From positions 186,001 through 250,000 of the forward strand of contig NW_019028984.1 in NCBI RefSeq assembly GCF_002105155.1: 64,000 nucleotides of DNA. The letters run 5' to 3'. Shown here piece by piece: positions 11,767 to 24,400 of this stretch; the stretch's first letter is position 1, and each line of letters opens with the position of its first letter. This stretch comes from Lobosporangium transversale. Taxonomy: Eukaryota; Mortierellomycota; Mortierellomycetes; Mortierellales; Mortierellaceae. Position numbers and translations under genes: made by a program. The notes below the pieces were generated by a model, which ran no database searches, was not told the origin of the DNA, and saw only the letters and a program-made list of their open reading frames with translations.

Positions 11767-14700
11767 ATGAGAACACCCAAGCCTCAGCAAGTGGGCGAAA
11801 GCGTGGTACATCAACAACAAGAACAATATCGTCCCTCAGGGACTGCAGCAGGAATAGGAGCAAGAGCCTCTGCCACATCTCCTTTGCTTAGCCATTCACA
11901 AGATAATCAGAATAGACACAATGGCTATAGCGCGATCACTACTGCCAGTAATACCATCAATAGTCATCACTACAACAACTCCAACAACTATAACGATAAT
12001 AGCAATAACATTAATCATAGTAATATAGATGGCAATATGACTACAACACCACATGTCAACGGGGGAAGCAAAACACAACTTGTCCCTGCATTAAAACAGG
12101 GGGTATTATTGTCTAGAGCTCTGTCTGCAGACTCAAGTATGTAAAAAATAGTAATAATAAAAGATGGCTACAATCTGAGAATACTCCACAAGGTTTCGCT
12201 AACTCGATTTTTTTTTTTTTTTTTTTTTTTTGCTTGGCAACAGACGCAACTGAAGACGTAAAGTTGCTATTACAACCAAAAGCTCATTCCGATAGGGATC
12301 CAAGGCCAGAATCCTTTGTCAATCATCCTACCAATAGTGACATTGCTCTTATCCTTGTGGCCTTAATCCAGGCCTTGGGGTTCATGGCCCTTGTACTTGT
12401 GCGTTGGAGATTTTTGGAGATAGGTGGCCATCATGGGCAACCAGGACACATTCATTTACCCGCATATCGTTTCATCATGCCAGTGACACAGGCATTTGTT
12501 TGGGTAGGTCGGTCTCATCTCCCTATGAATGATAATATCGAGAGACAGATATGGCCATATCAAGCTGCGGCTCACTATTCATATGAATCAAAACACTACT
12601 CTTTATTTTCAATTCATCATTAATCATATTCATTGTACCACAAAATCAAAAGATTTCTCTTGTTCACTTTGGAAGCTCAATGTTAACGAAGCTGGACTAA
12701 CGTGGTATCTTTACATTTCTGTGCTCTATTGCTCATTTGCTTTCAGTCGTATACATTCATACTGTGTATGTTGGCGGCATTTACGCGGCATATCGTGCCG
12801 CCTTCTCGGATCAGGAGGATGCTTATCGTATTCTCGATGCTCACGTTTGTCAATGCCATACTGCGGCTGAGGACCACTTATAGATGCCTTAGCACTGATG
12901 AGGATCCGGACAATATCAGGACCCCGGAGCAATATCAGAGAGTAGAAGTTGAATTCATGCTAGCAATTGTCAATGCAACTTTATCTACAATCTTTGCATA
13001 TTTTATCATGACTACGAGCAAAGGACCTGACGTTTACTTTGAAGGCCGCAAGGTTTCGCCTGAAATCAACGCCTCATTCATCCGCTGGATTACCTATGAT
13101 TGGATGAATGAACTGATGTGGGATGGCTATGATCGCGCTCTCGAGTTGGCGTTCCTGCCCAGCTTGACTGACAGGATGCGTGCTAGACCAGTATACAGAA
13201 TCTTTGCACGAACCAGGTAAAAAAAAAAAAAAAAAAAAAAGGCTCCTTTTCATTTGGATGAAATCAAAGAACATGAATTAATGCTTGACACCAACTTGAC
13301 ATTATTTTTTTATTTTTATCTTTTATTTTTCTTTCTCTTTTGCTGCCTCTAGACTTTTCTTTCAGCAGCAAAAACAACGTCCACCTTCATTACTCTGGCG
13401 TATCTATATTAGTAACCGACGCGATATCTGGATCAACTTTATTTTTGGTGTTATTTCATCTATTGCGTCATTCGGGATGCCTTACTTCCTCGGACAGCTA
13501 CTTGGCTACATTGAAGACAAAGACAATGGAGTAGAAGAGACAGAGCCTAAAGAAAGAGCATATCTTTATGTTTTCGGCATGCTGATCAGCGACATCATTA
13601 AGAGTGTAACCTTTGGACAAAACCTTTACTATGGACGGCGTGTGGACATTCGTTTGCGTTCAATGCTGGGCGCTGAGGTTTATGCAAAGTCCCTGCGGCG
13701 TAAAGATATGACTGGAATCATTTCTGAACGGACAAAGAAGGGGGCACGTTCAGACACAGGCAAGATCACCAATTTGATGGCTGTGGATGCCAATCGTGTT
13801 GCCAGTGTGGGGTCGTCTATTTTCTATTTGTATACTTGTCCTATCGAGATTACTATTGCACTGGTGATGCTCTACCGGGAACTCGAGCTATCATCGCTAG
13901 TGGGCTTGGCTGTCATGTTCTTGACATTTCCTATTCACCACTTTGCTGCCAAAAAATACGCAAAAATCCAGGAACAGCTGATGGAAACTCGGGACCGTCG
14001 CGTCGGAATGATGTCAGAGCTATTGCAAGGAATCCGTATGATCAAATTCTTCACCTGGGAGAATAATATTCATAGGAAAATCATGGGTATGTTTATTACG
14101 TTTATGATTTGAAAAGTAGTATGTTTTTGAATATAATGATTCTTAATCACTATTACTATTCTTACGCTACATCTTCAGAGGTTCGTGACCAAGAGCTCCG
14201 TCGCTTTGTCCGTCTTTATATTATCAATACGCTTTTCACTCTGCTCTGGTTCGGCTCACCTATACTAGTCACGGTGATGGCCTTTACTTCTTATACCAAG
14301 CTGGAGCACAAGGAGCTGACTCCTCGTGTGGCCTTTACCTCGATGGCAATTTTCATTCTTCTCAGGGGTCCACTCAACATTTTACCAGGTATGGTCACAG
14401 ACCTGCTGGAAGCTAAAGTTAGTATCAAGCGAATCGAGGCTTTCTTGAATGAGGGCGAGATTTGGAAGTACTCGGATGAGGCTCTCAAGGAAGATAAGGT
14501 CATTGAGAACCAGGCTCTTAGCCTCATGAAAATGTCGAACCAAAATCAGACGACAGGCACAATTGGATTTACAAATGCCACATTTAGATGGCATACTAAG
14601 GCCTCCGCCAATTCGAGTGATCAACAAGGCGCTCACTCCAATTCCACTTCGAATTCAGGGGCATTCATGTTGAAGGACTTGACCATCCATTTTCCTATTG

Positions 14701-17700
14701 GCAAACTAAGCTTGGTCTGTAAGTCAAATTGTTGATTATTGAGGAGAAGCACGGGCTGCAGTAAGAACTGTCTCAATATTTCGCTTCAGTTCTAGCTTTT
14801 TATATTTATGTAATTACCTCCCTCTTTTATAGGTGGATCCACAGGATCTGGCAAAACATCGCTCTTGATGGCACTGTTAAGAGAAATGGATTTGATTTCT
14901 GGCTCAGTTGATATGCCTCGGAGCAAATCAAAGATCATCAATCCTAATACAGGTTATATCCCGGGCACACTTGCCTATGTTTCTCAGTACCCTTGGCTTC
15001 AACAGGCGAGCATTCGAGAAAATATTTTGTTTGGATCTCCTTTGGAGATTGAGCGATACCAACATGTGTTGGAAGCATGTGCTTTACTACCAGACCTCGC
15101 AGTCTTTGAACATGGTGATTTGACTGAAATTGGCGAAAAAGGCATCACACTATCTGGGGGTCAGAAGCAACGTGTTGCTCTCGCGCGCGCCATGTACTCA
15201 AGAGCTCAACACCTGCTGTTTGATGACTGTCTCTCTGCTGTGGACGCGCACACGGCGAGACACTTGTTTGAACACTGTTTAAAAGGCCCATTGATGAATG
15301 GCAGGACAAGAATCCTTGTAACACATCATGTCCGCCTGTGTCTGCGGGATGCATCTTATGTTGTGCTGCTGAAGGAAGGCTCATTGGCTCTGACAGGTTC
15401 CCCTGTCAAGTTGATCCGTTCTGGCCTTTTGAGTGAGATTTTAGAAAGAAATGGATGGATGGAGGAAGACCAGGGCTCATCTCATTTGGCAAAGCTTACC
15501 TCGGAACATGGCATTATTGCAAAGGATATTCCTTTCAGGGCAGTCCCTCCAAAGAAGAAGAATACCACAGAGGCCAAGAAGCTTGTGGATGAAGAGGGTA
15601 AGGAACGAAAATAACGAGGAATTGCTTTTATGGTAAAAGCGAGGTTCAGTCTCTGTTCAAAAAACTATCACTCATGACTAACTTTTTTTTTTTTTTTTTT
15701 TTTTTTTTTGCAACGTTTGATTAGCGCGCTCTCGTGGAAAGGTGAAGCTTTTTGTCTACAACATGTACCTGAAGGCTTGTGGAGGCCCTCAGTTTTGGTT
15801 TGTTTTACTTTTTATCTTTACGGTCGTGAAGCTTCTTGGGATTGCAGAGGTTTTATGGATCAGAGAATGGTCCACTGCCTATCCTGCTTCTTCGGATGAA
15901 TCAATTTACAAAATCTCGGCAAAGATGATTGGAGTCTTGCGTTGGGGGCAGTCTGACGATGGCGATGAGGATTCAGTTGATTTGGATTTTTACATTGGTA
16001 TTTATGCAATGATTGTTTTGATGGCAGTCTTCTTGACTATCGTCCGGATGTTCTGGCAGTTCTACGGTTCCCTTAGAGCGTCGCGAGCTCTTTATGAGGA
16101 GCTTTTAGTGTCTATCATCCGCGCACCCATCCGATTCTTTGACACAACCCCCATTGGCCGTATCATCAACCGGTTTTCTAAAGACTTTGAAGTCATTGAT
16201 GGACAAATGATCTATAAGATGGGGAGTATGCTGTCCGATACTCTTGGAATTATTGTTGTCATTTTAATGATCTCGCTTGTCACCCCAAGCTTCCTGATCA
16301 CAGCTTTCTTTATTGGTAAATTGGGTTTTGTTTTTGTTTTTTAGAAAAAAGAAAGAGGAAAGGATTTATATTTGGTGACTTACTTACTATCTTCTTTTTT
16401 GGACAAACTTGAATAGCCTTGGCATACTTCTTTGTTGGGGCCTATTACATTGCCTCCAGTCGGGAATTGAAACGCATTGAGTCTGTCACCAAATCGCCAT
16501 TGTACAGTCATTTTGGTGAGACACTTGTAGGCGTGTCCACCATTCGTGCGTTTGGTGTCGAATCCAGGTTTATGGAGGAGGTCCTTGTCAAGCTTGACAA
16601 TAACAACGCTCCATACTACTTTTTATGGATGTGTAACCGTTGGCTCAACATTCGGGTGGATTTTATGGGCGCTATGGTGAGCTTTGTTGCAGGGATTTTG
16701 ATTTTGCTCAATCTAGAGCATCTGGATGCAGGCTGGGCTGGTCTCAGCTTGGGATCTGCCATGAACTTTATGGGACTAGTCTATGTAAGCGATCCATCTT
16801 CGACGTCAAAACAGGGCGCAGTGCCGAACAAAATAGCGTGTAAGAACTACGGCTAGCATGCTATAAATACTAACACTTGCGTTTTATTTATGGCATATGA
16901 TGCATAGTGGCTCGTGCGTATTTACACTGAGATGGAAATGTCCCTAAACAGTGTGGAGCGTGTCAATGAATATTTGGAGATGCCCCAGGAGCCGCCTGCT
17001 ATTATAGAAGAGTCTCGTCCACCAGCTGGCGTATGTTTCTTTTTTTTTTTTTTTTTTTTTGTACAAAGTGGTCGACCATCCGTTCTCTCAAAGTACTTTG
17101 ACTAATACTATTCCTTCGTTCTTTTTTAAAATTTTAGTGGCCATATGACGGAAAGATCGAGATTAAGGACTTGACAATGCAATATGCTCCTGATATGGGC
17201 CCTGTCCTCCATAATATCTCTATCAGTATTAGACCACGCGAAAAGATTGGTATTGTCGGACGAACAGGATCCGGAAAATCAACATTGGCGTTGTCTCTGT
17301 TCCGGTTCATGGAGCCTGTTGCAGGGTCAATTGTCATTGACGGCATTGATATTTCAAAGATTGGTCTTGAGGATCTACGCAGCCGCTTGACTATTATACC
17401 CCAAGGTAAATATGGGCTATGTTTGGGGTATAAGTTTCATGAAGATGTATATATATTTTTTTTTCGTTATCTGATTTTTCCATCTTTTGCTTTTATTTTT
17501 ATTTCTGTTTTTGTTTTTATCTTTTGCTATTGTTTGCGTGATATAGATGCCGTGCTATTCAATGGCACTATTCGATCCAACCTGGATCCTTTCCAGGAGC
17601 ATACAGACTATGAAATATGGGAAGCACTGCGTCGCGTGCACCTTGTGAAGGCTCGAGGATCCAGGACTGGGTCAAGGTCAAGTTCTCCTCCAGGCATCAA

Positions 17701-18720
17701 CGCCGCTTTCTATCAAAATCACCAAAACATACCACATCCTACCTCGTTCACATATATTGGCCATCCCTTCGGTATGAATGATGATGTACATGCCCATCTA
17801 CTTGGCCATCCTCACCAACACCATCATGACGCACCTGAAAACGTTTATATGAATCCTGGAATAACCGCCCCTGCTCCCGACTTTGGAGGTCCTATCTACA
17901 ACGATCCTTTCCATCCTGCGCTTTGCCCACCCACAGCACCCGATAGACCTGCTATTGTCAGCATTCAGGGCGATTATGTGGAGCAGCAGCCAAGGACGAG
18001 TCCTGGAACAACACCACAGTTGTTGAATGGGGCCAGAATGCATTTTGCTAATGCTAATGGCCATTATGACAGCAACGGAGGACTGCTCCCTATTGACCCT
18101 GTTTCACCACGTGTTCTTTGCTCTTCGCTGAACCAAACCGATGCCACAGACTGCGTTACAGCGCCAACCAATGGATTATTGCAAGGAGTAGTCTCAATGC
18201 AAGATGATGCAGATGATCCTTTTGAGGATCTGGATAGCCCTGTGAGTGATGGCGGACATAATTTCTCTCAAGGTCAACGGCAATTATTGTGCATGGCCCG
18301 TGCATTGCTTCGTCAAAGTAGGGTTATCATTATGGACGAAGGTATGATCAAGAAGCAAATGATGATTATGACTTTATGAGTATGTGGCTACAGTTTTATG
18401 TCTTCTGACCCTAAAACTGACATCTTACGCCTGTGCTTTCCGACTGATTTTTAGCTACTGCAAGTGTGGACTTTGCTACGGATGAGAAGATTCAGACGAC
18501 CATCAGAAATGAGCTTGGAGATTCAACTTTGATCACAGTAGCTCATAGACTGAGGACAATTATGGATTATGACCGAGTGTTAGTTCTAGAACAGGGACAT
18601 GTGGTGGAATTTGATAGTCCCATTAATCTTATTACGAATCCCTCCAGCCGATTCCGCGACATGGTTGAGAAGTCAGGCGAGTGTGATACACTCTTTGAAA
18701 TGGCTGCCAGAGCGTATTAA
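11767..18720 (+). CDS. ABCC (MRP/Ycf1-like) full-size ABC transporter
   Basis: ATP-driven exporter, in this family usually of conjugates and organic anions across vacuolar or plasma membrane; the substrate cannot be read here. Exons: 11767-12136, 12244-12503, 12747-13216, 13353-14086, 14179-14718, 14833-15597, 15725-16315, 16417-16784, 16908-17030, 17138-17405, 17547-18341, 18455-18720; 1850 codons. Residues 1-125 are Asn/His-rich, then N-terminal TM segments (TMD0-like), TMD1, NBD1 (Walker A GSTGSGKT near 792, signature LSGGQKQ near 898, Walker B ending FDDC), TMD2, NBD2 (GRTGSGKST near 1448, FSQGQRQ near 1735, MDEATAS). NBD1 has Asp where the catalytic Glu normally sits, the usual ABCC asymmetry. 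NBD2 carries about 190 extra His/Pro-rich residues between helical subdomain and signature. ATG 11767 is the first in-frame ATG. Confidence 0.94.
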
Positions 18721-19061
18721 ACAATTATATTATTATTATTACATTTATTATCGACGTTCTATTACAGTATTTTATCTTTCGATCCACTCCATACACATGC
18801 TTTTGTCGTATTCCATCCCAAACATTGCTATTAAGCAAAAACGAGAGGCTATTACTCTATTGTAATTATCGTTATTTTGTTTTATCTTGATATTTTACAA
18901 AGTTGTTTGGCGCTATTAAAGGGTATGTTTATACAAATACAAATGTATAAATGTATAATATATTGCCACTGCTCTTACTCTCTCTGATTGAATCAAAAAG
19001 TATCTTTTTCTAGTAACTTCGACAGGAAGTTGTCATTATACTTATAACTGCACTCAAGGTT
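18721..19061. other. Convergent 3' spacer between ABC transporter and XRCC2-like gene
   Basis: AT-rich, 341 bp, shared by two convergent genes. Contains ATTATTATTATT-type repeats and several possible AATAAA-like signals. No gene seen. Confidence 0.5.
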
Positions 19062-20016
19062 TTACTGGAGTTCTGGCACACTGAAGGAAGAAAAACCTTC
19101 TCGATCACATATTGAGAATCGAAAAAGCTCTGGTCGACGTGAATGTTCCGAGGAAGGGATAAGCATTTGTGCCTGAAATACAGATTTTGGTTCTATTGTT
19201 ACTTTTAGATCATGGCTACTTTCGGTTAATGTTCGTCGTGGTTTTTTCCTTTGATGCTGTTCATTTTCCTTCATTTTTCTCTCCGGATCTAGCTCCAGCC
19301 CCTGTTGCTGTTGCTGAAACTCGTACAGGATTTGTTGCCTTCTTTCCCACTCACAAAGCAAGTCGTCTTCCGAAATAAATTTTTGGAGTGTTCTGGGTTG
19401 CATCATAAAACGATACTTAAAGCGCGCTCTTAATGTATCCGTAATAGTCCAATCGGCCGTCAAAGAACCAGAGCCCATTGATGATGATGATGCTGATGCT
19501 GATGCTGATGCTGACGGAGGTAGGGACCAAGATGTGGAAATAACGATGAGTTTCCAACGAGCAACTAACCTATTCAAGGCATCGACTAAGGTGGTTGTGA
19601 AGCGGTTGTGACGAGAGACTTTGTTAATGGTCAGGGCATGGGATTGAGCGCGTTCCAGGAAAAAGAACGAAGAAAGCGAGTCGAGGACCAGAAGAGCAAA
19701 CGGGGGATTAAGTTTTGATTTTGATGAAGCTAGTATTCCTGGCATTGTTGTTGTTGTTGCCCTTGCTGCTGTCGATGATGATGGATTGGTGGTGGAAGTA
19801 GGGTGAATGACAGAGTTCATAGTAGTGCTGCGGGCAATATAGGAGGGTAAGGTCCGGAGGATGACGATTGCGGAGATGGCATCATGTGGACGAAAAACGT
19901 GGACGTTTCTGAGACATGAAAGAGCCAATTGATCGATTTTGGCCTGCATCTCTGTAGAATAGACATTGACCGGGCTATAATTGTACTCTAGTCCTTCCTG
20001 TTGCTCTTCTTTTTCC

Positions 20017-20080
<64 letters not shown>

Positions 20081-20862
20081 CTTGTTGATACTGTATGGCC
20101 CTTTTTTCAATTTCACGACAAAGCATGTGCTTCAACTTTTGAGCATCAAAACCCTGTTCCATGTCTAAGAAGACGACGCTTCTAGCTTTGCCTCGAAGAG
20201 GAATGACAGGATTATTGGGGGCACTGGTCGAGTACCGCCAAGTTTTGGGCAAGATAGTAGCAATGATGATGGCGTAGAGCATCAGAGTTTTACCGCTGCT
20301 TGGGGGGCCAAAGAAATCGATCATGTCACCGGGAAATAATAGGCCGTGTTTCTTGAGAAGCAGATCAATTCCATCGAGACCCAAGACTTGACCTGGTTCT
20401 GATGACCCAATAAGACGAGCTGTAGTAGGGCCAACTGTAGTAGTGGCGGTAAAAGAAGAAGAAGAGGAAGGATGAAAAGTTGGTAGAGCTGCGGCTATAG
20501 CTGTCGCTTTTGTGTTGTAGGATTGCAACTGATGATATTGATTATGGTGTTGGTTAGGTATATAAGGGTGGTAACCTGGTCCTCCTTGGAAAGTGGCTGT
20601 TGTCGTCAGAGGGTTTGCTGCAAAGATGGCTTCATTTATATCCTCAGATACAGTTGACTCGTGTAGTGTCTGCAGGAACTATAAAAAGAAAGCTATTGTT
20701 TAAAATGGATGCATATTCATTTCGATGGTGTTTTTACATGTATTATTTATTTTTATTTTTAAAAAGACTTGCCTCGAGTCCTGATTCTTGTCGGACATGA
20801 GAGAGATTCTCACGATGAGTATGTGTCCTCCAAGTCTGAAGATTGAATGGCTTCATGTGCAT
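19062..20862 (-). CDS. XRCC2: XRCC2-like RAD51 paralogue (homologous recombination)
   Basis: RecA/RAD51-family ATPase; in animals XRCC2 works in the BCDX2 complex in homologous recombination. Exons 20862-20773 and 20678-19062, joined in phase 0, 569 codons. The N-terminus VRQESGLEFLQTL matches the start of animal XRCC2 (ESGTELLARL-type). Walker A is GPPSSGKT; the following MLYAIIIATILPK and the Walker B strand LLVLDSLSSFFF are typical. The C-terminus ends ICDREGFSSF, comparable to the human end. It is about twice the human length because of inserts: 21 consecutive Gln, and Ser/Ala/Thr-rich loops. The intron has a GC donor (GAG/GCAAGT) and an AG acceptor. MHM at 20862 or the second Met at 20856 could be the start. 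Convergent with the ABC gene, divergent from NUP188. Confidence 0.82.
20016..20078 (-). repeat. Polyglutamine-coding CAA/CAG tract in the XRCC2-like gene
   Basis: 63 nt coding for 21 Gln. Read on the minus strand it is ten CAG/CAA alternations followed by ten CAA codons and a final CAG. Likely length-variable between strains. Confidence 0.9.
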
Positions 20863-21482
20863 GAATGAGGAAGAACCATTATAATACAAAAGACTTGTCT
20901 TATGGGATATTTCTTCTCCTGCAAGAGTTCTTCTACGATACACTTAAACTTGAAAGAGACTGCAATTTAGCAGTCATAAACAAACACAAATATCGCGTAG
21001 CTGTTAGTTCCATACCGCGCCACCTCACACTCAAACTCCTCTTTTTATCGCTGTATCAAAGTGTCCACATCCACCCGCTTTCTTCATTCTCTCTCTCCCA
21101 CCTTTGCTTTCGCTCCTCCCTTTCCTCTTTCATCTCTCTTCTTTCCTTTCTCATACTTTCCTCCTTTATTTTACTTTATTTTTTATTTCTTCTTCGTACA
21201 ATCGACCATAAAAATATTTACTTTTCTCTCACGGTTTTGATTTTGACAACGCGTAACTTCCCTTTGTATGAATCGCATCACATTTTCTGTCCAATACATG
21301 TCCTAGTGTGTCTTAGGCTTGCATTCATTTACAAAATAGATTTCTCAATTAATTGTCCTCAAACGATCTTTTTTTTTTTTTTTTTTTTTTTTTTTTCCTT
21401 CGAGAAAAGACACAAGAACTAGCAGTAGCAAGTTTGTCCTGATAACCTACATTATCTTGCTCAGCATAGTACAACACTCAAA
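20863..21482. promoter_or_regulatory. Divergent promoter region of XRCC2-like gene and NUP188
   Basis: About 620 bp. CT-rich from 21040 to 21240 and a T run at about 21370-21396. No specific regulatory site is claimed. Confidence 0.45.
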
Positions 21483-24400
21483 ATGGCTACTCAAAGGTGA
21501 GCTAATGCGTGAAAACAAAAGCATTGTTGCGTAAAATATCGCTATAAGCTCTTGATTAACAATAATACCCTTGCCTTTTATCTTTTTTTTATTTTTCTTT
21601 GAAAAAAGATCTTACTCAGATATATTAGTTGCTATATCAAAACAGGGCACGGAGGTTGAACTGGATTTAGGAGTACTCAAATCACTTCTTGAAGGGCCAA
21701 TCAAGGATATAGAGCTCGGAATGGAAGCTTTCAAGCCATCCTCCACAACAGCTCGCTCTGGTATGGCAACTGCCACGCGCTCGGACGGCAAAAAGTACAC
21801 AGAGACTCAGATCAACTTGGCGAAACGGCTAAGCGATGCAGTTAAATTGGATGAGATTCAAGCACTTAAGGTCATTGAAGGGATTTCTACAGTGACAGGA
21901 GCAGATATCCCAGAGACTATTACGGAGGAGCATGTCTTAGAGGCTATTTCAGAATATTGGAAGGAACGTACATCTCTGGTAGCAACCTTGGGATTGATTG
22001 CTAACCTGGCCAAACAACATACGTATGCAATCTTATCTATTGCAGCGGTTGACAGGCTCCTGTCTCAGAGTGTTGTAGTAATCAAAAGGTTGCTTCAGCA
22101 ATATGCAACTAAAGTCACTGAGATAGTACCAGAGTACTTCACCGCCAACACAGAATACTTTGATCTCTGGATTGCTCAATCCTTAACAGAGCAATGCACA
22201 TTACTAGAAGCTATGATTGCCCTCGCATATGCAGGAAAAGACCCCAAGACCGATCTCCCAGCAGCTGTCCTCACAACTCTCTTGAAGACTCAGTTCGGAA
22301 AGCAGCAAAATAACAAGGGAAGGTTCAGGCTTGAGGCAGTTGATCTGTGGGATGATGTGTGCCTCCTATGCGTTATTTTATCAGTTGTATCACTCGACCT
22401 CGAGAATTTATTCAACATGTCTATCGAAGAATCGCTCGATTCTGGCAGCCATACATTCCAGTCGGATATTCAGGTTGAAGCTATTAACAAAGCTCTTCAA
22501 GCAGCAGAACGACAGCAGGAACTAGGACCTTTTATTTTAGGCTGGTCCAGCGTCCTCTCAGCACGTATCGTCGCACAACAAAACAGCGCCAATAGGAGCA
22601 GTCAAGCAGAGACAACTCGGTTGGCGGCACAACTCACATTTATTAGCATAGACACACTCAAGGTATTTCAGTATCTTCATGAGCTGTTTTCCAACGACTA
22701 TTTTGGCAAGGCTTCGGAGGAACGGCCAACATATAAGCGGATATTCTTCTTACTCATTGAGCTCTTCCTTCTTGATCATCAACCCAATATGATCAAAGAT
22801 TTTGAGGGGCTGGTAACTTGCCTGACAGACTTGCTTACAGATGAAGAACAGCTATGTACAGGTGTTTGGGAAGTCTCACCGTTGTTGGGACGAGGGACTC
22901 GAGAGGTTTTGGAAACAACTCGTGGCCGTTTTCCAATCCGGTTTGAACCTATGATGCAGCTTTTAAGCGCCCTTGCCTCTGGAGATGAGGTATCCGCAAA
23001 ACATGTCGTTCATTATTTCCACAACCTCCCAACGCTGTCTAATCTCGTACCACTCTCGTCACCGTCGATTGAAGTTGATGCTCATCCAGATACAGGAGCA
23101 ACAATCATCAGAGCCATACAATCAATCCCTCTTGGGATCGCTCCTGACCGACCTTTCACGATGATCCCTGCGAAGACGCAGGGAAGCTTGATTTCCGCTG
23201 AAAATAAAGCGCATGTAGTACAATGGAGACACGAAAGCTCTGGATGGAATCTGTGCTTCATTATGCTTGATGCTTTCCGTCAAGCCAATATTCAAGACTA
23301 TTCTTCAGAATCTAGCGTTGAATTATCGCATCTCAAAGCGATCCTGGATCTGTTTCAGTCTGTTTTTCGCCATCGCACAGTGACGGCAGAATTGATTAAC
23401 TTCTTCATCGAGGGTGAATTCAAGATCTCGCCAATTCCCACCTTATTTGCCATTCTCGACCAGTGCTCAAGATTCCAAAATCCGCCCCTAGACGTCATTG
23501 GCTCTTGTCTAAGATGCTTCACCTGGTTGAGCGAGACCTTTTCACAGGATATTTGGCTGTATCTGAGGCAAGCATCGTTTTTGCCATCTGTCATCACTAC
23601 AACAGTTCAATTTACGGGACTGAGTCGGATCCAGACCAGCGGATTGGCTCATAATATCCTTGCGAGGTTCGAATGTATTCAGGGCGACTACTCTGTAACA
23701 TTGGCGTTCCTGGGCCTCGTTCAGAAGCTGATATTCAATGCTCAAGCAATGGAGCTGTGGGACTCAAAGGAGCTTCGCTGCCTCAAAGCTGAGGTCCTTT
23801 ATCCATGTCTGGTTTATTTCCTGAACGATATTTTCATCAACTATGAGAGCTGGTACTTCAAAAACATCAAGAATCGATTCATCATCGCATCAACAATCCT
23901 TGAAATTTTCAACCAAGCTCTAAACGACTTGCCATTGCTTGACGGATCAGATGCTGTTGCAGATTATATTGGCCTCAACACTTTGCAAAACTATATTATC
24001 AATAGCTTTTTATATGATGGTGGCAAACAGCTTACACTTCCCTTGGTTTCCATCATCGGTACAGGTCCCGATTTGTCTGCCTTTTTCTCAAAATACCTTC
24101 GCATTGAAGAAAGGGCTGAGGTTTGGAATATGGTCATGCAAGGCTTATCGCTAGTCAAGAGCTTACTCCGTTACCGCAAAATCAAAGGGGGTCAACCGTC
24201 TTTCTTGGAGGTGTATATGATTGATCGCACTGTTGGTCGCAGCAATGCATCACTGATTCAGATTCTAGCTTCATACTCGAACTTTAATTGTGGCGAGGGA
24301 GTGGCATTAGTGTCGACAGATGTGTTAACGTTGCTGTGCTCGTTGACTTTTGAGTGGCAGACAAGACCATCCTTTGTGGGATACCTTGGAGAGACTGATC

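Noticed and set aside
21571-21608. In-frame upstream Met giving NUP188 a Phe-rich start
   Set aside because: It translates the T-rich end of the first intron; ATG at 21483 plus a consensus GT-AG intron gives a sensible N-terminus.
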